64,000 nt of DNA from Flavobacterium sp. JAD_PAG50586_2 (GTDB taxonomy: Bacteria > Bacteroidota > Bacteroidia > Flavobacteriales > Flavobacteriaceae): assembly GCA_023213215.1 (NCBI GenBank), contig CP096136.1, forward strand, positions 1,054,001-1,118,000, given 5' to 3'. The translations under genes were made by a program, and so were the position numbers. Positions 1 through 8,850 of the stretch are shown here, in pieces. The notes below the pieces were generated by a model, which had not been told where the DNA came from, did not search any database, and worked only from the letters and a program-made list of their open reading frames with translations. Numbering within the stretch: the first letter of the stretch is position 1; each line of letters begins with the position of its first letter.

Positions 1-2
1 AG

Positions 3-368
3 GTAACCATGACAATAGATGTGACTGCTACATTACCAAGTGGTGGCGTTTATCACAGGGTTGGAACAAGGACAAGAGAAATCATCGAAGGTTTCGGAAA
101 TGCAATTTTAGCCGATAATGTTTATGAAATTACAGGAAGCTGGGTTACCACTACTCCAAGCGGAGCGACTCAGAATAGCAATATCACAATTCCTTTGAAA
201 GTAAAAATGAGTTGTGCAGCATTAAACAAGCCACTGATAGTTTATGGAATAATTACAATTGTTACTAATAATTCTAACGCTTCCCTCAATTTTGGTGATG
301 GAACTTGTGATAATTTGGCTGTCCTCACTGTAAACGGAAACAGCTATGACATTGTTATAGGAAATTAA
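3..368 (+). CDS. Hypothetical secreted protein, C-terminal part
   Basis: The frame is open from the left window edge to the stop at 368, so the visible 120 or so residues are probably the C-terminal end of a longer protein; the ATG at 9 is more likely an internal Met than the true start. The chain is rich in Thr, Val, Gly and Asn with alternating polar and hydrophobic residues, as in beta-sandwich secreted or lipoprotein tails of Bacteroidota. Two Cys lie about 35 residues apart (in MSCAAL and DGTCDN). No catalytic motif is visible and no T9SS sorting tail is present. It ends before a hairpin shared with the converging rlmN gene. Function unknown. Confidence 0.55.
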   Translation, partial: VTMTIDVTATLPSGGVYHRVGTRTREIIEGFGNAILADNVYEITGSWVTTTPSGATQNSNITIPLKVKMSCAALNKPLIVYGIITIVTNNSNASLNFGDGTCDNLAVLTVNGNSYDIVIGN

Positions 369-398
369 TAAGTACTGGATTATTTTAAGGTTGAAAAG

Positions 399-430
399 TC
401 CCGATGCTGAGTTAGTCATCGGGATTTTTT
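399..430. terminator. Bidirectional Rho-independent terminator
   Basis: An 8-bp stem TCCCGATG / CATCGGGA is followed by a T6 run on the plus strand. It lies between the converging partial gene ending at 368 and rlmN, whose stop is at 429, so the T tract touches the rlmN stop codon. Confidence 0.75.
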
Positions 431-1468
431 ATGATTTATTGGCTAATTGCCCACAAGCGGCATCAATATCTTTTCCTCTGCTTCGGCGTACTTTGGCAAC
501 AATATCATTTTTAGCTAATGCTTTGATGTAGTTATCAATTGCTTCGTCTGATGCCTGTTGGAATTCACCATCATCGATTGGATTGTATTCAATCAGATTG
601 ACTTTGCAGGGAACATATTTGCAGAATTTAACTAATGCATCAATAGAAGCCTTATCATCATTTATGCCTTTCCAAACCACATATTCATAAGTGATTTTGC
701 TTTTCGTTTTCTGATACCAATATTGCAAAGCCTCCTTCAAATCGGGCAATTGGAAGTTTTTTGTAAAGGGCATTATATGGTTTCGTGTCTCTTCAATAGC
801 CGAATGCAGTGAAACAGCTAACTTGAATTTCACATCGTCATCTGCCATTTTTTTAATCATTTTGGAAACTCCGGAAGTGGAAACTGTAATTCGCTTCGGC
901 GACATCCCCAATCCTTCTTCTGAAGTTATCATGTCAATGGCCTTCATCACATTGTTGTAATTCATCAGCGGCTCGCCCATTCCCATAAAAACGATATTCG
1001 AAAGCGGTCGATTGTAATACAGCCTGCTTTCCCTGTCAATAGCGACAACCTGATCATATATTTCTCCGGGCTCCAAATTTCTCATTCTTTTTAAACGCGC
1101 TGTAGCACAGAAATTACAGTCGAGGCTGCAACCAACCTGGCTTGAGACACAGGCCGTGGTTCTGGTTTCGGTTGGAATCAAAACACTTTCTACAATCAAA
1201 CCATCGTGTAAACGAACTGCATTTTTAACTGTTCCGTCTTCACTTCGCTGCATCTGATCCACCTTGATATGATTGATGACAAAGTTGGTTTCAAGCATTG
1301 TCCGGGTTTCCTTAGACACATTTGTCATGTCTTCAAAGCTATGCGACGCTTTACTCCAAAGCCATTCATAAACCTGATTGCCACGAAATGCCTTATCGCC
1401 ATTGGCCACAAAAAAATCACGCAATTGCTCTTTGGTTAAACTTCGGATGTCTTTTTCTCGATTTCCAT
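429..1468 (-). CDS. rlmN: 23S rRNA (adenine-2503-C2)-methyltransferase RlmN (5' frameshift)
   Basis: Radical-SAM enzyme that methylates C2 of A2503 in 23S rRNA and, in the family, A37 of some tRNAs. The radical-SAM cluster is the CSLDCNFC motif; the upstream Cys in TTACVSSQVGC and the near-terminal Cys in DAACGQLANKS match the family's conserved cysteines, and GMGEPLMN is the family GGEP-like motif. The long open frame begins at an internal Met (1424), but the ATG at 1466-1468 reads MEIEKK and rejoins the body as DIRSLTKEQLRDFF if the T5 run at 1452-1456 (plus strand) had six bases. The repaired protein would be 346 residues, the usual length. I treat the shift as a probable sequence error. 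It converges with the upstream gene and has no obvious operon partner. Confidence 0.93.
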
Positions 1469-1486
1469 GGTGTAAATTTAGGCTAA

Positions 1487-1514
1487 TTTGATTACTTCTT
1501 AATTTGTATTTTTG
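1487..1514 (+). promoter_or_regulatory. Bacteroidota-type promoter of the O-methyltransferase gene
   Basis: TTTG at 1487-1490 and TATTTTTG at 1507-1514, separated by 16 nt, fit the -33 / -7 (TAnnTTTG) pattern. The start codon follows 15 nt later at 1529. Confidence 0.55.
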
Positions 1515-1528
1515 TAAAAAATAAAAAC

Positions 1529-2170
1529 ATGCATTTCCTTTCTGAAGAATTAGACACCTACGTTACTGTTCATTCGCAGGACGAACCCGAATTATTGGCT
1601 CAGCTTAATAAAGAAACCCATCAAAAAATATTGGCTCCGAGAATGCTCAGCGGTCATTTTCAGGGAAGGGTTTTAAGCATGCTTTCGAAAATTATTCATC
1701 CAAAAACGATACTGGAAATTGGAACTTATACCGGTTATGCCACGCTTTGTTTAGCGGAAGGTTTAGCTGAAAATGGAACGATTGACACTATCGATAACGA
1801 AGAGGAATTGTTTGATTTCCAAAGAAAATATTTTGACAAATCGCAATGGTCAGGCCAGATTACGCAACATTTAGGCGATGGTTTGTACATCATTCCGAGA
1901 TTAACAAAAAAATACGATTTGGTTTTTATTGATGCGGATAAGGAAAACTACATCAATTACTTTCATCTTATTGTTCCAATGATGAATAAAGGAGGAATTA
2001 TTCTTTCGGACAACGTTTTATGGAGCGGAAAAGTTTTGGAAGAAGTTAAGACAAATGACATCACAACTAAAATCCTTTTGGAATACAACAAATTATTGAA
2101 AGAAGATGAGAGAGTCGAAACCGTTCTATTACCGATCCGTGATGGATTGACAGTTTCACGCGTTCTTTAG
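1529..2170 (+). CDS. Class I SAM-dependent O-methyltransferase (COMT family 3)
   Basis: A 213-residue cytosolic methyltransferase of the catechol O-methyltransferase-like family. Motif I (ILEIGTYTGYATLCLA, about residues 63-78) is the SAM-binding loop, the acidic end of strand 2 is TIDTIDNEEE, and FIDADKENY holds the conserved metal-binding Asp, followed by LSDNVLWSG, the second metal-binding site typical of these divalent-cation-dependent enzymes. Length and motif order match bacterial family members. The substrate cannot be read from sequence. It stands alone on the plus strand with its own promoter, and its stop overlaps the stop of the converging PAP2 gene by 4 bp. Confidence 0.9.
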   Translation: MHFLSEELDTYVTVHSQDEPELLAQLNKETHQKILAPRMLSGHFQGRVLSMLSKIIHPKTILEIGTYTGYATLCLAEGLAENGTIDTIDNEEELFDFQRKYFDKSQWSGQITQHLGDGLYIIPRLTKKYDLVFIDADKENYINYFHLIVPMMNKGGIILSDNVLWSGKVLEEVKTNDITTKILLEYNKLLKEDERVETVLLPIRDGLTVSRVL

Positions 2171-2721
2171 TCTTTTAGAATATATTTCTTATATATTTTG
2201 TAGAAAATAAATCCGAAAATTGCTCCAAAAGTATATCCTGTCAATATATCAACAGGAAAATGCAACCCAAGGTAAATTCTGCTGTAGGCAAAAATCAATG
2301 GGAATAAAAACAACAAATAAGCATGTTTGTAATATCTCTTTAAAATCATAAAACCAAAAACTGCAGTCGCCATTGAGTTAGTAGCATGTCCTGAAAAGAA
2401 ACTAAACGACGGACTTGATTTAACAATTCTAATAATCCCTTTTATTTCTTCATCATTACAAGGACGTAGTCTATGGAAATGATTCTTAAAAAGATTCGCT
2501 GTCTGGTCGCAGAGCAATATTAAAAATGCGGTAAAAAGGATATAAAAACCAAAATTCTTCCAGCCTAGCTTCTTTTGTAATAAGTAAAAAACAAACAAAA
2601 ATATAGGTGTCCAGTAGACTTGCTTTGTGATTATCAGCCACAATCCATCAAATGTTGGCGAACCTAAGCTGTTTAAAAAAACCAAAAGTTCCTTATCGAG
2701 CTGAATGATTTTCTCTAACAT
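2167..2721 (-). CDS. PAP2-family membrane phosphatase
   Basis: A 184-residue integral membrane phosphatase with about five hydrophobic segments. All three motifs of the PAP2 / acid phosphatase superfamily are present: KNHFHRLRPC (motif 1), PSFSFFSGHATN (motif 2, with the catalytic His) and SRIYLGLHFPVD (motif 3, with the nucleophilic His and its Asp). Such enzymes hydrolyse lipid pyrophosphates such as undecaprenyl pyrophosphate or phosphatidate; which of these is used is not visible. Its start abuts the stop of tatA on the same strand (ATG at 2721), suggesting co-transcription. Confidence 0.92.
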   Translation of the reverse strand: MLEKIIQLDKELLVFLNSLGSPTFDGLWLIITKQVYWTPIFLFVFYLLQKKLGWKNFGFYILFTAFLILLCDQTANLFKNHFHRLRPCNDEEIKGIIRIVKSSPSFSFFSGHATNSMATAVFGFMILKRYYKHAYLLFLFPLIFAYSRIYLGLHFPVDILTGYTFGAIFGFIFYKIYKKYILKD

Positions 2722-3044
2722 TATAATTGCCTTTTTATTGGACCGGTTAAATCTTCAATATCTTCTTTTAGTTTAGTAGCTTCAGGTAAAATATTAGTAT
2801 CTAAATTCGACTTCACTTTTTCAACCTCATCCGTAAAAGTAGAGGTTAATTCCTTCATTGATGTGTCCAATCCTTGTGCTTCGACACCTTTCTGGATTTC
2901 ACTTTTGATATCGTTCGTTGCATTTTTAAACTGAGCCATGGCTTTTCCCATAGTGCGTGCCACATCAGGAATTTTCTCAGAACCAAAAAGCATTAAGGCA
3001 ATGAAAATGATAAAAATTAATTCTCCGCCGCCAATTCCAAACAT
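2721..3044 (-). CDS. tatA: Sec-independent translocase TatA/TatB-like protein
   Basis: A 107-residue protein with the Tat layout: a short N-terminal membrane helix (about residues 7-21, GGGELIFIIFIALMLFG), the hinge FGSEKIPD, an amphipathic helix (VARTMGKAMAQFKNATNDI) and an acidic, Lys-rich soluble tail. It would form the pore or recruiting part of the twin-arginine export complex in the inner membrane. Bacteroidota often have one such protein in place of separate TatA and TatB. It is followed directly by the PAP2 gene and preceded by a carboxypeptidase-regulatory-like gene on the same strand. tatC is not in the window. Confidence 0.92.
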   Translation of the reverse strand: MFGIGGGELIFIIFIALMLFGSEKIPDVARTMGKAMAQFKNATNDIKSEIQKGVEAQGLDTSMKELTSTFTDEVEKVKSNLDTNILPEATKLKEDIEDLTGPIKRQL

Positions 3045-3089
3045 AATTTTAATTTTTCTAAATTAGTCGCAAAGTTACTTAATTTGCTA

Positions 3090-3840
3090 TTAGTTTTTTA
3101 ATATTTCCAAATATTTGACAGCCAAATCAGAGAAGATAAAACGTGACATTATTTTGTTTTTCGAATTCAAGGCTTCTACTAATTTTGGATCTTCGATGGC
3201 ATAGTACCAAAACCCTCTTAGATAATCTTTCGGGATTTTCAGGTTTTCCAAAAAATACTCTTCTTTGAACATATACTCTATTTTTTGAAGCAGGTATTCT
3301 TTTCTTTCCACTTTGAGCTCTTTCTTCAGCATAGCAGTTCGTCCGCTTATCGAATTTATCATTCCATCTACACTCATTCCTCCTAAAGGAATTAATAATG
3401 GACTGTACCAATGCAACTCTTCTGCTGTTCTAAGTTTTCGTTCAGCAGGTGTATAAACCTTAGCAGGTTTTTGCAATATTCCCAATGAAACGGCATTGAT
3501 GTTAGGATATTTTTTGACTTCAACCTCATCTAATAGAATCACTTTACCTTCCAGAGGTATTACAAATAATTTTTTGGCAATATCACTTTCATCAATCCTC
3601 TTTTTTTACCTACAATTTGCAAACCTGAAAACTGTAACGTATCGCCAACCTTAACAAACATTGAGAAGCTTCCATTGTTGTCGGTTGTTGTGCTGGATTC
3701 CGAACGAAGATTGGTAACATACACCTCGTTTAGTTCCTTTATCTGCGATGTGATTTTTCCTTTTAGCAAAGTTAGTTCTGACTCTGAGCCAAAGTCTGGA
3801 CAAAAAATAAAATCAGGAATGTCCCTTTAAATAACTTCAT
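3090..3840 (-). CDS. Carboxypeptidase-like regulatory domain protein (two frameshifts)
   Basis: Reading down from the ATG at 3838-3840 there is a signal peptide (MKLFKGTFLILFFVQTLAQS), then a CarboxypepD-type beta domain (LLKGKITSQIKELNEVYV...TDNNGSFSMFVKVGDTLQFSG), then a C-terminal region of about 150 residues starting VILLDEVEVKKYPNINA. The order SP, CNA/CarboxypepD domain, DEVEV linker is common in exported Flavobacteriaceae proteins. The pieces lie in three frames. The second break is restored by adding one A to the A7 run complementary to 3601-3607; the first lies near 3758-3785. With both repaired the length is 250 residues. The C-terminal part has no known catalytic motif. Two breaks in one gene leave true pseudogene decay possible. 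Confidence 0.7.
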
Positions 3841-3921
3841 TATTCTAAATTTACGATGTAAAAATATCTTTTAGATTACTAAAAGTTTATAATCTTTTGT
3901 TAAACTTAAATTTTAGCTCCT

Positions 3922-4635
3922 GTGAGTAAAAAAATGATCATTGCCAGCACCTCCACAATTCACGGCGGAAACTACTTAGAATATATATTGCCTGCTTTAA
4001 ACTCACTTTTCGAACAATGTAACGATATACTCTTTATTCCTTATGCTCGTCCTGGTGGAATTTCACATGACGACTACACTTCAACGGTTCGCCAGGCTTT
4101 CGCCAAAATTGACAAAACCGTTAAAGGATTACACGAATTCGAAAATCCAATTTATGCAATAGAAAATGCTCAGGGAATTTTTACCGGTGGCGGAAATACC
4201 TTTTTGCTAGTAACGCAATTGTATAAAAATAAAGTGATGGAAGTTTTGGCTAAGACAGTACAGAACGGAACGCCTTACCTTGGCTCGAGCGCAGGAAGCA
4301 ACATTACCGGGATATCAATGCAGACTACGAATGATATGCCGATAATTTATCCGCCAAGTTTTAAAACTCTGGGTTTAATTCCTTTCAACTTAAATCCGCA
4401 TTATCTTGATGCCGATTTGCAAAGCAAGCACATGGGAGAAACTAGGGAAACAAGGATTAAGGAATTCCATGCGTTTAATGACACTCCGGTTTTAGGCTTA
4501 CGCGAAGGAAGCTGGTTGGAAGTTACCGGAGAAAAAATAATCCTGAAAGGAGAATTGAGTGCTAGATTGTTTAGACAGAGTCAAACTCCTGAAGAATTAG
4601 CAACCGGAACTGATTTGTCTTTTTTAGGGAAATAA
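3922..4635 (+). CDS. pepE: Peptidase E (alpha-aspartyl dipeptidase, family S51)
   Basis: A 237-residue cytosolic serine peptidase that cleaves dipeptides with N-terminal Asp. The nucleophile elbow is YLGSSAGSNI, with the Ser of the S51 family, preceded by the substrate loop IFTGGGNTFLL; NPHYLDAD contains the conserved His region. Length matches the family (about 230). The frame opens with GTG at 3922 (MSKKMIIAST); an in-frame ATG at 3934 (MIIASTSTIHGG) is an equally good start. A strong terminator follows about 55 bp after the stop. No operon partner is apparent. Confidence 0.93.
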   Translation: MSKKMIIASTSTIHGGNYLEYILPALNSLFEQCNDILFIPYARPGGISHDDYTSTVRQAFAKIDKTVKGLHEFENPIYAIENAQGIFTGGGNTFLLVTQLYKNKVMEVLAKTVQNGTPYLGSSAGSNITGISMQTTNDMPIIYPPSFKTLGLIPFNLNPHYLDADLQSKHMGETRETRIKEFHAFNDTPVLGLREGSWLEVTGEKIILKGELSARLFRQSQTPEELATGTDLSFLGK

Positions 4636-4690
4636 ATGAATTGGAGTAGATTGCAGCCTCTACTGGAATGACAAGTATTATAAATATAAA

Positions 4691-4720
4691 AACCTCTAAG
4701 GTAAACTTAGAGGTTTTTTT
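4691..4720. terminator. Bidirectional terminator between pepE and tRNA-Gly
   Basis: A 10-bp stem AACCTCTAAG / CTTAGAGGTT with a 4-nt loop is followed by T7 on the plus strand and preceded by A-rich sequence that gives a T tract on the minus strand. It can end both pepE and the tRNA transcript. Confidence 0.85.
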
Positions 4721-4727
4721 ATTTAGA

Positions 4728-4799
<72 letters not shown>

Positions 4800-4835
4800 A
4801 TGCTTCACAGTAGGAGTGTTTCCGTTTGTGAGGTG

Positions 4836-4867
4836 CAAATATAAAGAATAACATTCTTTCGATGCAA
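4836..4867 (-). promoter_or_regulatory. Promoter of tRNA-Gly
   Basis: On the minus strand TTG (complement of 4865-4867) and TATATTTG (complement of 4836-4843) are spaced by 21 nt, matching the Bacteroidota -33 / -7 promoter, about 37 nt before the tRNA 5' end. Confidence 0.65.
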
Positions 4868-5001
4868 GTTTTTTTAAAAAAAATATCTTTCTATTAAATA
4901 AAAAAGCATTCAATCATGTAAACTTTACAACTGAATCGTGTAAATCATTTATAATGACAAAGTTGTATTTTTATCATCCCAAATTAATATAACAACCTGC
5001 A

Positions 5002-5433
5002 ATGATGGAGATAAAAGAAATTTTAAAAAATGGCATGTACAGAAGGATAAGCGTGGTTCACGGAAATAGAAATACGATGAGTTCTAGAGACGAATCTTCC
5101 ACTACACAACATTTTGGCTTATTTAATGATGACCTTATCGGAATAATTTCATTATTTGAAAACAGAAATCCAATTTTTCAGGACTCTGTTCAAGTACAAC
5201 TTAGGGGATTGGATATTCTAGAAGATTATGAATGTCTTCGGTTACGCGAAAGATTAATCAAAAACTGTGAAAAGAGCTTAAAGTCAAAAAAGGATAATCT
5301 ATTGATTTGGTTCAACGCCAATAAAACAGCCGTATCCCTGTATGAAAAACTAGGCTACAGGACTGTTGGTGATGTTTTTAAAATTAAAGGGATAGGAGAA
5401 CACTTTATAATGTTCAAAAAACTAGACGTTTAA
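5002..5433 (+). CDS. GNAT-family N-acetyltransferase
   Basis: A 143-residue protein with the GNAT fold pattern: an N-terminal strand-helix region, a central LFNDDLIGIISLFEN strand, the acetyl-CoA-binding helix region around LRLRERLIKNCEKSLKSK, and the C-terminal motif WFNANKTAVSLYEKLGYR, where the N..A..LYEKLGY pattern is a strong family hallmark. The pyrophosphate-binding loop is less canonical than usual. The substrate is unknown. The ORF has two consecutive ATGs (5002 and 5005). Its last 12 bp overlap the 3' end of the converging L,D-transpeptidase gene. Confidence 0.8.
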   Translation: MMEIKEILKNGMYRRISVVHGNRNTMSSRDESSTTQHFGLFNDDLIGIISLFENRNPIFQDSVQVQLRGLDILEDYECLRLRERLIKNCEKSLKSKKDNLLIWFNANKTAVSLYEKLGYRTVGDVFKIKGIGEHFIMFKKLDV

Positions 5434-6129
5434 CTTTGCCACTATTTCCTGATTCTTTGACGGGTGGTAAATAAACAAACATGATTTGTTTTTAATCACG
5501 TTGATTATTTTTTCATTCATTTCTACAGGAACTGCCGGACAGCCTTGACTTCTTCCCAATCTTTTATTTTGTCTTATGAAAGATTCTGAAACATATTCGG
5601 CTCCATGCATCACAACAGCTCTTCCTCTTGCATTATCATTTAGTCCTTTTTCAAGTCCGTCTAATTTTAATGACAATCCGTGTTTGCCATTGTAAATTTC
5701 ACCGGTAGCATAAAAACCAATGCTGCTTTTGAAAGATTCTGCCTGGTTCGAAAATTCATTAGCAAACTCTTCTCCGGTATTTCTTCCGTGAGCTACTAAA
5801 GTTTGAAACAATACAACGTTCTTATTTAAGTCAATAACCCAAAGACGTTTCGTATTTGAAGATATACTGAAATCAACTAAGGTCAGTATATTTTTTTGAA
5901 CAATACCTTTCTCTTTCAGCTTATGAAATCCATTCAAAGCCAAACTGAAACATTCAAAACTTGGCAATGCAAATGAGTTCGCATCTAATTGATTATAAAT
6001 AGACGCATTTTTAGAATCCGAATCAACAGTTGTTACATTGCTAATTTTTAGGAGAGTTGTCTTGTTTGGAAGGTTCGTAAACGACATCAATAAGACAACA
6101 AAAAACAAAGGAAATAACTTATAATTCAT
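5422..6129 (-). CDS. Exported murein L,D-transpeptidase-like protein
   Basis: A 235-residue exported protein with an N-terminal hydrophobic signal (MNYKLFPLFFVVLLMSFTN). The C-terminal half has the catalytic signature of the YkuD/ErfK-like superfamily: HGAEYVS followed by GRSQGCPAVP, in which the Cys is the expected nucleophile and the His of VVMHG its partner. This matches the 'murein L,D-transpeptidase catalytic domain' family of Bacteroidota and Proteobacteria, expected to form or exchange peptide cross-links or lipoprotein links in periplasmic peptidoglycan. No peptidoglycan-binding repeat is present. Converges with and slightly overlaps the GNAT gene. The specific reaction is not shown by sequence. 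Confidence 0.85.
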   Translation of the reverse strand: MNYKLFPLFFVVLLMSFTNLPNKTTLLKISNVTTVDSDSKNASIYNQLDANSFALPSFECFSLALNGFHKLKEKGIVQKNILTLVDFSISSNTKRLWVIDLNKNVVLFQTLVAHGRNTGEEFANEFSNQAESFKSSIGFYATGEIYNGKHGLSLKLDGLEKGLNDNARGRAVVMHGAEYVSESFIRQNKRLGRSQGCPAVPVEMNEKIINVIKNKSCLFIYHPSKNQEIVAKLNV

Positions 6130-6268
6130 TGATTGAAATAGGTTTAAATATTAGATTTGGTAATACAAACATAACATTAAATTCAAAAAATAAAAATCTT
6201 TTTTAAATTCTTAAGACAAATTTAAGTTTTCAACTTACTGTGTTTGAATGTTTTTATTCGCAACGCAG

Positions 6269-6298
6269 TTGTAAATATAAATTTATTATTTATTTTTG
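6269..6298 (+). promoter_or_regulatory. Consensus Bacteroidota promoter of the DUF5916 gene
   Basis: TTG at 6269-6271 and TATTTTTG at 6291-6298 with exactly 19 nt between them. The start codon is at 6320, leaving a leader of about 15 nt. Confidence 0.7.
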
Positions 6299-6319
6299 TT
6301 CGACTAACCACACCCTACA

Positions 6320-8789
6320 ATGCCTAATTATTACAACTATTTTGTTTGTGTAATACTCCTTATTACGGGCATATCATTTGGTCAAAATCCCAAAAAAACA
6401 CTTACCACACAATTTACCAAAGAGAAAATCTCCATCGACGGAAAGTTTGATGAAACTATTTGGGCAACCGCAAATATTGCTAAAGATTTTGCTATGATTT
6501 CCCCTGACAATGGAAAACCAATTGCTCCAGAAAAAACAACTGAAGTCCGTTTGGTCTATGACAATGAGGCAATTTATGTCGCAGCGAAGCTTTATGATAG
6601 TGACCCCAACAAAATTTCAAAGGAATTAGCCCGAAGAGATGTTTTTGGCACCACCGATCATTTTGGTGTAGAACTTAATGGCTATAATGATGGCCAGCAG
6701 GAGTTCCGTTTTTTTGTGAGTGCTGCCGATGTTCAGATTGATGTGGTTCTACACCGAATCCAATGGCGAGGATTATTCGTGGAATGCAATTTGGGACAGC
6801 AAGGCAGTTACAACCGATTATGGTTGGGCGGTAGAAATGAAAATACCCTACGCGGCACTTCGTTTTTCAACCGAAAGCAAACAAACCTGGGGCTTGAACT
6901 TCTATCGCGAAATCAAACGCTTTAACGAAAAGTACACCTGGAATCTCTTAGATAATAAAATCAGTTCTGAAAGTAACCAGGCCGGAATATTGGAAGGAAT
7001 TGAAAATATAAATACGCCTACCAGATTGTTCCTGATTCCGTATTCTTCTTTTTATTTAAATGCCAGTGATGCCCGAAAGACTACTGGTGAATTCAAAGGA
7101 GGATTGGATATTAAATATGGAATAAGCGATGCCTTTACACTGGATGCCATATTAATTCCGGATTTTGGACAGACAAGGTTTGACGAAGTTCAATTAAATT
7201 TAAGTGCTTTCGAACAGCAGTTTAATGAAAACCGTGCCTTCTTTACCGAAGGAACGGATTTATTTAACAAAGGCGGATTGTTATACACGCGGAGAATTGG
7301 CCAGACCCGAAGTTTCTCCATTGCCGATAATGAAACGGCTATTGATGTTCCCAGCTCTATAAAACTTATTAATGCTGTAAAAATATCGGGACGTACGAGA
7401 GGTGGTTTAGGAATTGGAGTTATGAATGCCGTATCGGAAAACACGAGTGTTGTAGTAAAAAATAATGATACCGGTTCAACAAGGCTACAGACGATTTCTC
7501 CGTTGACCAACTACAATATCTTTGTTTTGGATCAGCGATTTAACAAAAATTCTTCCGTTGCAATAGTGAATACGAATGTTACCCGTAATGGTGATTTTAG
7601 GGATGCGAATGTTTCCGCTTTAGTGTGGGATTTAAAAACCAAAAAAAATACTTTCCAGGCACAAGGAGATCTTGAATATAGCCACATCAACGATGTCAAA
7701 GATAAAGATGGTTTTAAGTCTTTTGTCGAATTCAATAAAACCAGCGGGAAAATACGCTTTGGTGCTGGTGGCGTTATTTATGACCAGGATTTTGACAACA
7801 ATGATTTGGGAATCAACTTCCAAACCGGATACTATAATTTTTACAGTAATGTTAGTTACAGGATATTAAATCCAACAAAAAACTTCAATTCCTTTCGGGT
7901 CAACCTAAATACCTACACCGTATATCACACCGAAACAGGTTTGCTGAGAAACGGTAATTTCAATACCAACTTCAATTTCAACGACAAAAAAAATCATTAT
8001 TATGAAGCTGGAATCAATATTGATCCCTTTGAGACCCATGAATTCGACCCACGGATCAGCATCAATGGCTATAATGTCAATCCTAATAAATATGGCGGAT
8101 GGTTTTATATATCTACCAATTATAATTACAAATTTGCTTTAGACTTTGGTCCGTCTTACACCAAATATAACCAACAAGGAAGGCATGTTTATGATATTAC
8201 TATTGCTCCAAGATACCGTTTTAGCGACAGGCTTTTAATGGTCTACAACTTTTACGGTTTTAAATACGACAATGATAATGGCTATGCCACTTCAATCGAC
8301 ACTGACGCTAATTCTGCTACTCCAAATGATGTGATTTTTGGAAAGCGAAACGTAGTTTCCTATTCCAATACCTTGTCTGCACGGTATTCCTTTAACAGTA
8401 CGATGAATGTCAACATACTGGTACGTCATTATTGGTCATATTCGCAGAATAAAAAGTATCTCTTACTCCAATCTGACGGAAGTTTAGTGGATTATAACAA
8501 TACGGTTCCGAATCAAAATCAGGATTTTAGCACCTGGAATCTTGATTTAACTTATTCCTGGTGGTTTGCTCCCGGAAGTGAGATTTCCATTCTTTACAGA
8601 AACAGTTCCAATTATTTTAATGATGTTATCCGGAAAGATTTCGATAACAATGTAAAAAACCTATTGAATGACAATCTGCTGAGCCACGTTTTCTCTGTTA
8701 GTATCAAATACTATATAGATTACAATTCGCTGAAAAATTCCAAGATCTCCAAAACTTTCACTAAACCTAAGGAAAGAATCCGCTTCTAA
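6320..8789 (+). CDS. DUF5916 / CBM9-like outer-membrane protein (frameshifted)
   Basis: Signal peptide (MPNYYNYFVCVILLITGISFGQ), then a carbohydrate-binding family 9-like domain (about residues 25-210; KISIDGKFDETIWATA..., VRLVYDNEAIYVAAKLYD), then a long DUF5916 region of aromatic, alternating strands (about 600 residues) that looks like an outer-membrane beta-barrel. Two overlapping frames together give about 822 residues, the normal family size. The break is near 6742-6746: the first frame reads VSAADVQIDV, and the second resumes with FYTESNGEDYSWNAIW. Unlike the other breaks this one is +1 (or -2) and not in a long run. Function of the family is unknown; substrate binding at the cell surface is an inference from the CBM9-like part. 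Confidence 0.85.
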
Positions 8790-8793
8790 ACTT

Positions 8794-8845
8794 TATCTTT
8801 GTTATTCACCCGAGGCGAAAGCCGAACTGTATGAAATAAAATAAC
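8794..8845 (+). promoter_or_regulatory. Promoter box and hairpin leader element, copy A (gpmI)
   Basis: TATCTTTG at 8794-8801 fits the -7 box. From 8804 the leader reads CACCCGAG, a GGC-GAAA-GCC mini-hairpin (whose G overlaps the GAG), then CGAACTGTATGAAATAAA, ending just before the gpmI start. It is one of four related leaders in the window (others at 17203, 29966 and 30208). A three-codon frame ATG AAA TAA lies in the leader. Confidence 0.5.
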
Positions 8846-8850
8846 TTCTC

